Of a stretch of DNA of 64,000 bases, positions 55,623 to 64,000 are shown piece by piece; the stretch's first letter is position 1, and each line of letters begins with the position of its first letter. This stretch comes from Ohtaekwangia sp966211525. Its GTDB lineage: Bacteria; Bacteroidota; Bacteroidia; Cytophagales; Cyclobacteriaceae. The position numbers were made by a program, and so were the translations under genes. The stretch is from assembly GCA_966211525.1 (NCBI GenBank), contig CBIHOZ010000007.1, forward strand, positions 22,181 through 86,180, read 5' to 3'. The notes beneath the pieces are model-generated. The model did no database searches. It was not told the origin of the DNA and was given only the letters and a program-made list of their open reading frames with translations.

Positions 55623-55662
55623 GGAATGTCGAAGTAAGAAATGTTTACTTTTTCGACATTCC
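55623..55662 (+). terminator. Terminator after the S9 peptidase gene
   Basis: GGAATGTCGAA and TTCGACATTCC pair at the ends of 55623-55662, extended inward by GTAA / TTAC with a small bulge. TTCTTT follows. The remaining gap to 55912 (312 bp in all) holds a promoter and no ORF I can support. Confidence 0.6.
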
Positions 55663-55828
55663 TTCTTTACGGTCACGCAAAACATACCCTATCGGCCAGA
55701 TAGTATTCATTTCTACAGGTGAGTAGTAACGTATATTAAGCGCTTCAACGTCTCTATTCAGCAATTGATAGGTTTTGTTTTTAAATCTGACGTCTTATAT
55801 TTACACCTTAACGCGGTTCGGAAGGGTC

Positions 55829-55863
55829 TTGTAGACCAAAATTTTTTTGACTGATTATCTTTG
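55829..55863 (+). promoter_or_regulatory. Candidate promoter of the M23 peptidase gene
   Basis: TATCTTTG (55856-55863) is an exact -7 match, 50 nt before the ATG. TTG at 55829-55831 is the best -33, with a somewhat long 24-nt spacer. Confidence 0.5.
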
Positions 55864-55912
55864 CCGCTCATATTTTTTAACCCACGCCCTCTGGGCAAAA
55901 AATGATTAAAAC

Positions 55913-57196
55913 ATGCAAAGACGCTGGTTAAGTTTTTTTGGCATCGCCATGATGATCGTAGCAGTAGTATTCGTGAACCGCTACTATCTCCCCTCTCTCA
56001 CGGAACAAGAAGCTTCCTCTGATTCAGTAAGCTTCGATATCAAAATCAAAGAACCGAGCGTGCTGTATGGCATGGTGGTAGATGACTTCCTGGTGATTGA
56101 AGACAAAGTAAAACGTAACGAGCGCTTGGGCGATATCCTGGAAGCATACAACGTGCCTGCTAAACTCATCAACCAGGTATCACAACTTTCCCGTAATGTA
56201 TTTGATGCGCGTAAAATCGCTGCCAATAAAAAGTATACGTTGATCTGCGATCAGGATTCCCTGAAGACAGCGAAAGCACTGGTATACGAACCGAACCCGA
56301 TCGATTATATCATTTTCCGTTTCGAAGATTCTCTTACCGTAGATGTTTGCAAGCGTGATGTTATCACCGTTGAGAAAAGCATTGCCGGTGAGATCCGTTC
56401 CAACCTTTCTGAAACCATAGAAGAGCTTGGTATATCACACGAGCTTACCAACAAGTTTGTTGATATCTTCGGCTGGCAGGTTGACTTTCAGCGTCTGCAG
56501 AAAGGCGACAAGTTCAAACTGATCTATGAAGAGAGCCAGGTGGAAGGTGTTACCGTTAGCATCAACCAGATCAAAGCTATATACTTCGAACATTTCGGCA
56601 GCCCATACTATGCATTCCCGTTCGATCAGGGTGAAGGCATGAACTACTACGATGCTGAAGGCAAAAGCTTACGCAAAGCACTTCTCAAATATCCGATCGA
56701 ATTTACCCGCATCAGCTCACGCTATACCATGAGCCGTTTCCACCCTGTTCAAAAGAGATGGAAAGCTCACCTGGGCACAGACTTCGCGGCACCTACCGGT
56801 ACCCCTATACGCTCGGTTGGCGATGGTACGGTTGAAGAAGCACAGTATAAATCAAACAACGGTAACTACGTAAAGATCCGTCACAACGGTACCTATACTA
56901 CACAGTATCTTCACATGTCGCGTATTGCTGATGGCGTTCGTGCCGGCACACGTGTTCGTCAAGGTCAAACCATTGGTTATGTAGGAAGTACCGGACTGGC
57001 TACCGGTCCGCACCTGTGCTACCGCTTCTGGAAGAATGGCGTTCAGGTAGATGCTTTGAAAGCAGACCTCCCTCCGTCAGAGCCTATTCAGAAAAGCCAC
57101 ATGCCGTCTTTCGAAAATGTAAAGGCCGACCTGACCAAGAAGCTTGACAGCATCGCGTTTCCGCAGCAGCGCGAGGAGCCTATCGCTTCGATTTAA
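55913..57196 (+). CDS. M23-family metallopeptidase (LytM-type, envelope-anchored)
   Basis: 427-aa protein with an N-terminal membrane anchor (about 6-22, FFGIAMMIVAVVFVNRYYL), a middle OapA/LysM-like region, and a C-terminal M23 domain (about 275-390). Zinc-site motifs are complete: HLGTDFAAPTGTPI, QYLHMS and GPHLCYRF, so an active peptidoglycan endopeptidase is expected rather than an inactive EnvC/NlpD-type activator. It probably trims cell wall cross-links during growth or division. It has its own promoter. A structured gap separates it from the patatin gene. Confidence 0.92.
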   Translation: MQRRWLSFFGIAMMIVAVVFVNRYYLPSLTEQEASSDSVSFDIKIKEPSVLYGMVVDDFLVIEDKVKRNERLGDILEAYNVPAKLINQVSQLSRNVFDARKIAANKKYTLICDQDSLKTAKALVYEPNPIDYIIFRFEDSLTVDVCKRDVITVEKSIAGEIRSNLSETIEELGISHELTNKFVDIFGWQVDFQRLQKGDKFKLIYEESQVEGVTVSINQIKAIYFEHFGSPYYAFPFDQGEGMNYYDAEGKSLRKALLKYPIEFTRISSRYTMSRFHPVQKRWKAHLGTDFAAPTGTPIRSVGDGTVEEAQYKSNNGNYVKIRHNGTYTTQYLHMSRIADGVRAGTRVRQGQTIGYVGSTGLATGPHLCYRFWKNGVQVDALKADLPPSEPIQKSHMPSFENVKADLTKKLDSIAFPQQREEPIASI

Positions 57197-57215
57197 CTTT
57201 AACTTAAAAATCTTA

Positions 57216-57300
57216 TTCAACGCTTTCGTTGAAGATGTAGTTTTCTCTGACTTTTTTTGTCAGAGAAGCGGAGCGATCCCTCATCTTCAATGAAGCGTTG
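57216..57300 (+). promoter_or_regulatory. Structured leader covering the patatin start codon
   Basis: Two exclusive folds are possible. A local hairpin is TTCAACG / CGTTGAA (57216-57222, 57227-57233). A long-range stem pairs 57218-57237 with 57282-57300 (18 of about 20 positions) around an inner 9-bp hairpin (57243-57251, 57259-57267). The patatin ATG at 57290 lies in the distal arm. Confidence 0.5.
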
Positions 57301-59593
57301 TTTTTTTATATTCTTTTTACTCCTACCCTCCTGCCTCACCTTTGCGCAGAAGGTTGGCCTTGTATTGAGCGGAGGTGGCGCCAAAGGCATAGCACATGTT
57401 GGTGTTTTAAAAGCGCTGGAAGAAAACGAGATTCCCATCGACTACATTGTGGGCACTTCCATGGGCGGGATCATCGGTGGTTGCTATTCTGCCGGTATGA
57501 GTCCTGAGCAGATTGAACACATGATACTCTCACCGGAGTTTCTCGGTTGGGTAAACGGTTCGCCCGAACAAGGCTTTAACTATTTCTACTATAAGAATGA
57601 TGTGACCCCAACATTCTTAAAGCTTACGCTTGATCTTGATTCTACTCTTAATTTTCAATTCAATACCAGTCTCGCAAAAGATGTATCGCTGAACTTTGCG
57701 TTGGCCGATCGCATGGCACAGGCCTCCGCTATATCCAGGAATAACTTCGATAGTCTCTTTGTACCGCTGCGCGTTATTGCAGCTGATATCTTTACTCAAA
57801 ATGAAGTTGTACTCTCCAAAGGTTCGTTAAGCGATGCCCTTCGTGCTACGCAAACTGTTCCTTTCTTTTATAACCCCATTCGGGTTGATGGAAAGTATCT
57901 CTTTGATGGAGGTGTATATAATAACTTCCCGGTAGATATAGCACAACGCGATTTCAAACCCGATGTAATTATAGGAGTAAATGTATCTACCAAAATCTTT
58001 GATGAATATCCGTATGATAATGATGACAAGCTGATATCGCGATCGCTTCTCTTTATGTTGATGGATAAATCGGATCCATCAATGATCGGAGACAGCGGTA
58101 TTTTTATACAACCCAATCTGAAAGGATTTACTTCCTTCGATTTTGCGAAAGCTAAAAGCCTGATCGATAGCGGATACGCACAAACCTTGCGACAGGTCGA
58201 AGAGATGAAAGCTAAAATTGCCAAGCGAAATACCTGCGAAGCTGTAGCGGAAAAACGAAATGCATTTAACAGCAGAAGTGTACCGATGGAGTTTAGCGGT
58301 CTCGCATTTAAAGGTTTTAATTCATCACAGCGTGCCTATATCCGCAAGCTCTTTAAGGTACATCCGGGCTCGAACAAGCCCCTATACTATAGCGATATAA
58401 AGAAAGGATACTTTAAGCTGGTAGCAGAAGATTACTTCTCGAATGTATATCCCGGTATACTATACGACAGCAGTACAAAGAAATTCAACTTTCAGCTTTC
58501 GCGCAGGCCCCAGCAAAATTTTCAGGTTGACTTTGGGGGTGTTATCGCTTCACGCGACATCAGCAATATATTTCTCGGACTCAACTATTATCACTTCGGG
58601 CGAACGCTCAAACACTACTATACCGCTTTTCAAACCGGAAGTTTTTATAAATCGGGTATTGCCGAAGTACGTATCGATTATCCGAACCAGCTATATATAG
58701 AACCGTTTGTTGAGTATAACAACTGGAACTACTTCGAGAATGGCGATCTGCTGAAAGATGTGTCCTCCACAACTACACCGACCGTGCTCTCGCGGATCAA
58801 TCGAAAGTTTGGTATACATATAGGTATGCCTATCAAAGAATTCTTCAAATGTACTGTTGGCATCGAAGGCTTTAACAATACCGATCGTTATGTTAACGGA
58901 GATATATTTATCAGCACCGACACGTTGGACCTTGAGCGCATCAAAGGTTTTAAAGCCGGCTTTACTTTCTCGGCCAACACATTGAACCGGAAACAATATG
59001 CCTCCAGTGGTAAAGCGTATTCATTGGCAGGCGACTACTTCAACCTGTCGGAGTCCTATACGCCCGGCAATACTTCTATACACGATGGCAAGATGAAGTT
59101 CTACCATAAGTGGTTTCGGGTACGCGCCAGTGCCGAACAATACTTCAATGCTGGCTGGTTTCACACGGGATATGTAGCAGAGGCTGTCTTCTCCAATCAA
59201 CCCTTCTTCCGTAATTACTTTGGTACCATTATCAATACCCCGGCTTTCCTTCCTTTACAGGACAGCCGGACCTTGATTCTCGAAAACTTCAGATCGTTTA
59301 ATTATGTAGCAGGAGGTATACGCAACATCTTTACTTTGCGCACACGTGTTGATTTTCGTCTGGAAGGATACTTGTTTAAACCTTTTGATTATATAAAAGA
59401 AGGCAGCAACCAGGAGGCCTATATTAGTCGCGATATAAAATCGTTATTCTTTACCGGGTCTGCCGGCTTTGTATACCATGCTCCTATAGGACCGGTGAGC
59501 CTGAGCATTAACTATTACGATGATGATGAGAACCAGTTAGGCGTGCTCTTGCATGTGGGGTTTTTGTTGTACAACCGGCACTCGCTGGAGTAA
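57290..59593 (+). CDS. Patatin-like phospholipase with POTRA/outer-membrane barrel
   Basis: 767-aa protein resembling type Vd secreted phospholipases (PlpD, FplA). A signal peptide (ends LTFAQ) is followed by a patatin domain: oxyanion GGGAKG (28-33), nucleophile S57 in GTSMGG and D206 in FDGGVYNNFP. A POTRA-like segment (SGLAFKGFNSSQRAYIRKLF, about 325-400) leads to a C-terminal barrel of about 370 residues with aromatic-ended strands. ATG 57290 is preferred to the upstream TTG 57257 because it starts the signal peptide. It probably shows lipase activity at the cell surface or periplasm. Confidence 0.88.
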   Translation: MKRCFFIFFLLLPSCLTFAQKVGLVLSGGGAKGIAHVGVLKALEENEIPIDYIVGTSMGGIIGGCYSAGMSPEQIEHMILSPEFLGWVNGSPEQGFNYFYYKNDVTPTFLKLTLDLDSTLNFQFNTSLAKDVSLNFALADRMAQASAISRNNFDSLFVPLRVIAADIFTQNEVVLSKGSLSDALRATQTVPFFYNPIRVDGKYLFDGGVYNNFPVDIAQRDFKPDVIIGVNVSTKIFDEYPYDNDDKLISRSLLFMLMDKSDPSMIGDSGIFIQPNLKGFTSFDFAKAKSLIDSGYAQTLRQVEEMKAKIAKRNTCEAVAEKRNAFNSRSVPMEFSGLAFKGFNSSQRAYIRKLFKVHPGSNKPLYYSDIKKGYFKLVAEDYFSNVYPGILYDSSTKKFNFQLSRRPQQNFQVDFGGVIASRDISNIFLGLNYYHFGRTLKHYYTAFQTGSFYKSGIAEVRIDYPNQLYIEPFVEYNNWNYFENGDLLKDVSSTTTPTVLSRINRKFGIHIGMPIKEFFKCTVGIEGFNNTDRYVNGDIFISTDTLDLERIKGFKAGFTFSANTLNRKQYASSGKAYSLAGDYFNLSESYTPGNTSIHDGKMKFYHKWFRVRASAEQYFNAGWFHTGYVAEAVFSNQPFFRNYFGTIINTPAFLPLQDSRTLILENFRSFNYVAGGIRNIFTLRTRVDFRLEGYLFKPFDYIKEGSNQEAYISRDIKSLFFTGSAGFVYHAPIGPVSLSINYYDDDENQLGVLLHVGFLLYNRHSLE

Positions 59594-59709
59594 AAGTTTA
59601 GCTGTCCATTTACCTTTCGTTATCTCTCATTCGTCTTTTTACTTGTCGATTGGACTTCATTATAAAATTTTTAGCTATGTTTAAAGTTCAATTTAACAGG
59701 CGCTCTGGC

Positions 59710-61743
59710 ATGAAGCGAATTTTACTTACCCTCGCAGTACTCATCTCATTTACTCTTATCTCCAGTGCACAGGTTGTGCAGTGGGCATCTAAGATTGTAG
59801 AGTTTTCATCTGAGCTTACTCCTGTCCAGTACTCTGCGCAGCAGGCACTGGGTAAACCAAATGTACTCCCGGCCGGTGGACAAAGTCCTAACGCATGGGC
59901 TCCGGATAAACCCGGTCGTAAAGAATTTTTAAAGTTAGGATTTGCCAATCCGATCAGCATCCGCCAGATCGCTATTGCCGAATCACATAATCCGAGTGCT
60001 ATCTTCCGTGTGCTGGTTTACGATGAAGCCGGTAAAGAATATGTGGTAAATACATTGAACCCGATGACGGTGCCACTGAAGGGAAGAATGCTGAACGTAT
60101 TTATGGACGCCACGTCTTATAAAGTTGCTGCCGTAAAGATAGAGTTTGATGGTGCTGCCGTACCCGGATACTTCGGTATAGACGCTGTGGCGATCTCTGA
60201 CTCAAACTATCCTATTATTGCCGATATACCGAAGATGCAGTTACTCGCGTCCGGTATACTTATCGAAGCGCTTGATAAAAATGTTAACAGTGAATACAGC
60301 GAACTTAATCCGCTGCTCTCGCCCGATGGCAAGACACTATATTTCAGCCGCAGAAACCACCCCGAAAATATAGGAGGCACAAGCGACAAGGAAGATATAT
60401 GGTACTCTGAACTGGACTCGGCCGGCCGCTGGCAGCTTGCCAAAAACATGGGGGCTCCATTCAACAACGAAGGACCTAACTTTGTAAACACGATACAATC
60501 TGTTACGCCCGATGGCAGGTCTGCTATTATGGTGCTCGGTAATAAATACCTCGACAACGGCAAGATGCGTGCAGGTGTTTCCATCAGCTCGAATGTAGGG
60601 GGCTCGTGGAGCAAACCCGTAGCACTCAACATCGCGAACGACTATAACTTTAACGAAAAGGCTAATTACTTCCTTACCAATAATCGTAAAACATTGTTGA
60701 TGTCAGTAGAGCGCGAAGACTCACAGGGTGATCGCGATCTCTATGTCAGTTTCATGAACAACGACAGTTCCTGGTCTCAACCACTCAACCTCGGCGATGT
60801 GATTAACACAGCGGGTGAAGAGTCTGCTCCGTTCCTGGCTTCGGATGACAAGACACTATATTTCTCATCCAACGGCTTTAGCGGTTATGGTGGTACAGAT
60901 ATATATGTATCGCGCAGACTTGATGACACCTGGACAAACTGGTCTGAACCGGAAAACCTCGGACCGGAAATCAACTCACCACTTGAAGATCTCTTCTTCA
61001 ACATTCCTGCTAACAGCGACTTCGCATACTACTCGCGCGGTGTTACCGAAACCAACACCGACATATTCCGTGTGAAACTTCCGATCGTGAAAAATCCGGA
61101 GCCATGGGTTACTGTGAAAGGAAAAGTTGTTGATAAAACTACAGGCGATCCGCTCGGAGCCAAGATCATTTACGAGCGACTGCCGGAAGGTAAAGATATA
61201 GGTATAGCACAGTCTAACCCTGAAACCGGTGAGTACGAAATTCGTTTGCCGGCCGGCCACCAGTATGGTATACGCGCAGAGTCTGACGGTAAACTTTCCG
61301 AAAGTCAAAACCTGGACCTGCGGAATATAACTTCCGACAAAGTTATTGACGGTGAAGACTTCAACCTGTCGCCTATCGAAGTGGCAACGGTTAAAGAGAA
61401 CGTAACCATTGTATTGAACAACGTATTCTTCGATTTCGATAAAGCTATATTAAAACCTGAATCATTTCCGGAGTTGAATCGTATAAGCGAGTTGATGAAG
61501 GAAAAGAGTGGCATGCAGATCACGATCTCGGGTCACACCGATGCCACCGGCCCTGAACAGTATAACCTCGGTTTGTCAGAGCGCAGAGCAAAAGCGGTTG
61601 TGAAATACCTCGTTGAAAAAGGTATATCCAATGACCGCATCACAACGGAGTACTTCGGTGAAAGTAAACCAACCGATACCAACGATACGAAGGAAGGAAG
61701 ACAGAAGAATCGCAGGGTAGAATTCAGGATTTTGAAATTGTAA
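59710..61743 (+). CDS. OmpA-family protein with PD40 propeller and carboxypeptidase-regulatory-like domain
   Basis: 677-aa exported protein. A signal peptide (MKRILLTLAVLISFTLISSAQ in outline) is followed by a jelly-roll, carbohydrate-binding-like domain (about 22-165), a PD40/WD40-type propeller with LLSPDGKTLYFSRR and LASDDKTLYFSSNGF blades (about 185-460), and a CRD fold (VTVKGKVVDKTTGDPLGAKI). The peptidoglycan-binding OmpA domain ends it (FFDFDKAIL, ISGHTDATG, RRVEFRIL). The propeller-CRD-OmpA order recalls T9SS protein PorE, but without TPRs or a lipobox. Earlier starts at 59650 (TTG) and 59677 lack a signal peptide. Confidence 0.87.
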   Translation: MKRILLTLAVLISFTLISSAQVVQWASKIVEFSSELTPVQYSAQQALGKPNVLPAGGQSPNAWAPDKPGRKEFLKLGFANPISIRQIAIAESHNPSAIFRVLVYDEAGKEYVVNTLNPMTVPLKGRMLNVFMDATSYKVAAVKIEFDGAAVPGYFGIDAVAISDSNYPIIADIPKMQLLASGILIEALDKNVNSEYSELNPLLSPDGKTLYFSRRNHPENIGGTSDKEDIWYSELDSAGRWQLAKNMGAPFNNEGPNFVNTIQSVTPDGRSAIMVLGNKYLDNGKMRAGVSISSNVGGSWSKPVALNIANDYNFNEKANYFLTNNRKTLLMSVEREDSQGDRDLYVSFMNNDSSWSQPLNLGDVINTAGEESAPFLASDDKTLYFSSNGFSGYGGTDIYVSRRLDDTWTNWSEPENLGPEINSPLEDLFFNIPANSDFAYYSRGVTETNTDIFRVKLPIVKNPEPWVTVKGKVVDKTTGDPLGAKIIYERLPEGKDIGIAQSNPETGEYEIRLPAGHQYGIRAESDGKLSESQNLDLRNITSDKVIDGEDFNLSPIEVATVKENVTIVLNNVFFDFDKAILKPESFPELNRISELMKEKSGMQITISGHTDATGPEQYNLGLSERRAKAVVKYLVEKGISNDRITTEYFGESKPTDTNDTKEGRQKNRRVEFRILKL

Positions 61744-61754
61744 TTTCATAACCA

Positions 61755-62462
61755 ATGGTTCATACGTTTTTTACATTCTCCGTTGCATGTATACTCAGCA
61801 TCAGTCTGGCATTTGGTCAATCTGCCGATTCGCTTATATATGCAGAGGGTAATATCATTAACGCAGCTACCAAAGAACCCGTAACGGCTCGCATCACCTA
61901 TCAGAGCCTTCCGTACGGAAACAAAATGGGAACGTTGAATAACAACCGTTATTCATTTCCTCTTTTCGACAATGAAAAATACTCCATCATTGTGGAAGCA
62001 CCGGGGTATACTACCGCCAAGTATTTAATCGACCCGGCTGAAGCAAATGGTAATAAAGTATTAAAGGATATAGAACTTACCACAGGTGCGCCTGCCAATG
62101 CCAGCAAACATTCTGTTGGCCATGTTATGCGTCTTGATAACGTGATCTTCCAGGTGGGCCGGTCCAAAATCAGTGAAGACTCGTATTCAGAACTGGATGT
62201 AGTGGTAAAGATGATGAAGGAAAATGCCACGATGGTAATTCAGCTCGAAGGACACACCGATTATCTCGGCGATGCAAAGGAAAACATGAAACTCTCCAAG
62301 GCACGCGTAGAAGCTGTGAAAGATTATATAGTATCGAAGAATATCAACAAGAGTCGTGTAAAGACAAAAGCATTTGGCGGAACCCAGCCGCTGTCACGCG
62401 ATGATACACCCGAAGCGCACCGACTCAACCGCCGGGTAGAACTTCGCATTCTGCAGAATTAA
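61755..62462 (+). CDS. Small OmpA-family protein with CRD-like domain
   Basis: 235-aa exported protein. A signal peptide (ends SLAFGQ) is followed by a carboxypeptidase-regulatory-like domain (LIYAEGNIINAATKEPVTARI) and a C-terminal OmpA peptidoglycan-binding domain (VIFQVGRSKI, IQLEGHTDYLGD, LNRRVELRILQ). It looks like a cut-down version of the preceding protein without jelly-roll and propeller. It lies 11 bp downstream, so the two are surely co-transcribed and may form one envelope assembly. Confidence 0.9.
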   Translation: MVHTFFTFSVACILSISLAFGQSADSLIYAEGNIINAATKEPVTARITYQSLPYGNKMGTLNNNRYSFPLFDNEKYSIIVEAPGYTTAKYLIDPAEANGNKVLKDIELTTGAPANASKHSVGHVMRLDNVIFQVGRSKISEDSYSELDVVVKMMKENATMVIQLEGHTDYLGDAKENMKLSKARVEAVKDYIVSKNINKSRVKTKAFGGTQPLSRDDTPEAHRLNRRVELRILQN

Positions 62463-62494
62463 TAAGCTAATTTTTAAAGAGAAGAGAAGATCAG

Positions 62495-63334
62495 CTAAAA
62501 GCTGCCGGCACTGGCGTTTGCCTGTGTGTCCAATTTATACTTGCGTACGGTCTGTACTTTACGAATATAGTTTTCCTTGAGTGAAGGGTCCAGTTTACTT
62601 TCTGCCAGCGAAAGCAAAATGATGCGAGAGAACTCTTCGAGTCGCGGTGATCTATACTGCGCGGATGCTTTTTCCAGGTATGCTATCGAGTTAACCCACT
62701 GGTGATTGTTATAAGCTTTTATAGCCTGATTATAATATAGCAGGCCCAGCATTTCATCGAGGTTCACATCGTTATACAAATCAAAAGAAAAATGATAGTA
62801 ACGTTTATCAGCATTCGCTTTCTGAATTTCATTCCGCCGGTATACATGTATACGCTTCTCTATCTCTGATTTACTGTCGGTAAAGCCGGTGGCCGGGTCT
62901 GTTGTTTCCAATAATACATCTCCGGCAGATGTCTCCACCATCAGGAAAATGTGATAATTCGTTTCGATAATTCGATAGGGAAACTCGAAATGATTGAGCA
63001 GTATAGCATATAGCGCTGTACCGGTGAGACAGTTATAATAACCTTTGTCCAGCAATTCATTGAAAGACGAATACTCTTTATAGTTGCGCAGAAAACGCTG
63101 GTGTGTTTTTGCGAAGAGGTAATTCAGAAAGGCCTTGTCGGTTTTAAAGCCATCCTTTTTTACAGAAAGTTTATCAACGAAAGCAAACAGTTCATCAGCA
63201 GTCGCGATTTGCGAATCAGTCGTGCTGTAAAGTTCAAGGTAATGGTGGAGCGAAGGGGTTGGCAGAGACGTAAATGTGACATCTTGTGCTAGCGCAAGTA
63301 TTGGCAGAAAAAATATCAACACCAGTCCCTTCAT
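62495..63334 (-). CDS. Transglutaminase-like exported protein with helical-repeat tail
   Basis: 279-aa protein with signal peptide MKGLVLIFFLPILALAQ. A papain-like transglutaminase core shows the triad order: Cys in KGYYNCLTGTALYAILL, His in ETNYHIFLMVET and Asp in LETTDPATGF. The C-terminal part (about 190-265) is helical and TPR-like (LLYYNQAIKAYNNHQWVNSIAYLEKASAQY). Relatives act as cysteine peptidases or amidases in the envelope; the substrate is unknown. It is convergent with the OmpA pair with a 32-bp gap and no clear terminator. Confidence 0.75.
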   Translation of the reverse strand: MKGLVLIFFLPILALAQDVTFTSLPTPSLHHYLELYSTTDSQIATADELFAFVDKLSVKKDGFKTDKAFLNYLFAKTHQRFLRNYKEYSSFNELLDKGYYNCLTGTALYAILLNHFEFPYRIIETNYHIFLMVETSAGDVLLETTDPATGFTDSKSEIEKRIHVYRRNEIQKANADKRYYHFSFDLYNDVNLDEMLGLLYYNQAIKAYNNHQWVNSIAYLEKASAQYRSPRLEEFSRIILLSLAESKLDPSLKENYIRKVQTVRKYKLDTQANASAGSF

Positions 63335-63471
63335 GTTACGCCAATGTTAATTTACTGTTATCAAATTTAATATAAAAGTAACAGTAAGCAAGTATTCGTT
63401 AACGTTTGAGTAATGTCTGGCCGCTGATTGCGTGATTTTGACTGCCGGGATTTTTGCCCTACATTTAGTAT

Positions 63472-64000
63472 ATGCAGGCAGTCGCAGCAACAGACGTTAA
63501 AAATGAGATCCTGGAAGCGTTCAAACTTCAGCGCGAGAACCTGCATGTGCTTCGAGTGGAGCCTGTGCGACAGCGTAAGGTATATCTCAAAAAACTACGC
63601 GACTGGATTCATACCAATCGTACCGTCATTCATGAAGCTGCCTATAACGACTTCAAAAAACCCGCTGTTGAAGTAGATGGTACCGAAATCTTCCATGTAC
63701 TCAGTGAAATCAAGCTCGCTGTTTCCTCTTTGGAAACATGGGCACAACCGCGCAAAGTAGATGCTCCCATTACCATGCTGGGTACGCGCTCCTATATACA
63801 GCCCGAGCCGCGTGGTATATGTCTCATTATATCTCCGTGGAATTACCCATTCAGTCTGGCCATCGGTCCGCTGGTATCGGCTATTGCTGCAGGCAATAGT
63901 GTTATACTCAAGCCATCGGAGTTAACACCTCATGTATCGGCTGTACTAAGTCGTATGGTAAAAGATATATTTCCGGCCAACCGTGTATCAGTATTTGAAG
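63472..64000 (+). CDS. Aldehyde dehydrogenase family protein (partial, runs off the window)
   Basis: The N-terminal 176 codons of an NAD(P)-dependent aldehyde dehydrogenase, open to the last base. The N-terminus ILEAFKLQRENLHVLRVEPVRQRKVYLKKL and the motif LIISPWNYPFSLAIGPL, followed by AAGNSVILKPSELTPH, match the class 3 / fatty-aldehyde type, which has a short N-terminal extension. The catalytic Cys and Glu lie beyond the edge. The ATG at 63472 is the first in frame. It is divergent from the transglutaminase-like gene, with a 137-bp gap. Confidence 0.9.
   Translation, partial: MQAVAATDVKNEILEAFKLQRENLHVLRVEPVRQRKVYLKKLRDWIHTNRTVIHEAAYNDFKKPAVEVDGTEIFHVLSEIKLAVSSLETWAQPRKVDAPITMLGTRSYIQPEPRGICLIISPWNYPFSLAIGPLVSAIAAGNSVILKPSELTPHVSAVLSRMVKDIFPANRVSVFE

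Noticed and set aside
57257..57289. TTG start 11 codons upstream for the patatin gene
   Set aside because: It would put polar residues before the signal peptide; the ATG at 57290 starts the signal peptide directly.

Overview
The window looks like the chromosome of a free-living member of the Bacteroidota, most likely of the Cytophagales group. Markers are the gliding lipoprotein GldB, PorG-type type IX secretion (T9SS) proteins next to uppS-bamA-ompH, the YpdA bacillithiol reductase, and promoters of the Bacteroidota type (TTTG or TTG, about 20 nt, TAnnTTTG). Shine-Dalgarno sequences are largely absent. I see no insertion sequence, prophage, CRISPR array, rRNA or tRNA. The window is dense core chromosome with 53 protein genes; the last one runs off the right edge.

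Layout. 0-9.7 kb: a NarL-type response regulator, ypdA, a DPP IV-like peptidase, a PLP dehydratase, scpA, dxs with an alpha/beta hydrolase, and a zinc-ribbon membrane protein. 9.8-18.2 kb, minus strand: purine nucleoside phosphorylase, a complete tripartite RND efflux system, then coaE, a YbbR protein and yajC. 18.5-22 kb: an NTF2-like protein, two RNA-methyltransferase-like proteins and a duplicated LAB_N membrane protein. 22.1-26.9 kb: the rimP-nusA-infB operon with a hairpin in its leader. 27-32 kb: an HD phosphohydrolase and nucleotide-sugar genes (rfbA, rfbB, UDP-xylose synthase, ugd). 32.1-35 kb, plus strand: acyl-CoA dehydrogenase, rpsU, a Xer recombinase and hpf.

35.1-45.8 kb, minus strand: two OmpH/Skp chaperones, bamA, uppS, two PorG-like beta-barrel proteins, nadK, prmA, tpiA, gldB and a DUF6702 protein. 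46-62.5 kb, plus strand: a HupE-like membrane protein, three tandem M1 metallopeptidases, an S9 peptidase, an M23 peptidase, a patatin with a predicted outer-membrane barrel, and two OmpA-family proteins. The right end has a transglutaminase-like protein and the start of an aldehyde dehydrogenase.

How the genes work together. The window is rich in envelope biogenesis (BamA, OmpH, UppS, PorG, GldB, OmpA, RND, M23) and exported proteolysis (DPP IV, S9, three M1), as expected of a gliding, protein-degrading bacterium. The least expected signals are in short non-coding stretches: a cluster of DnaA-box sequences between rpsU and the Xer gene, a terminator-like hairpin in the rimP-nusA-infB leader, and a long-range inverted repeat that would bury the patatin start codon. 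I did not find a clear previously undescribed multi-gene system. Gene functions are assigned from recognised motifs and context; no database search was run.
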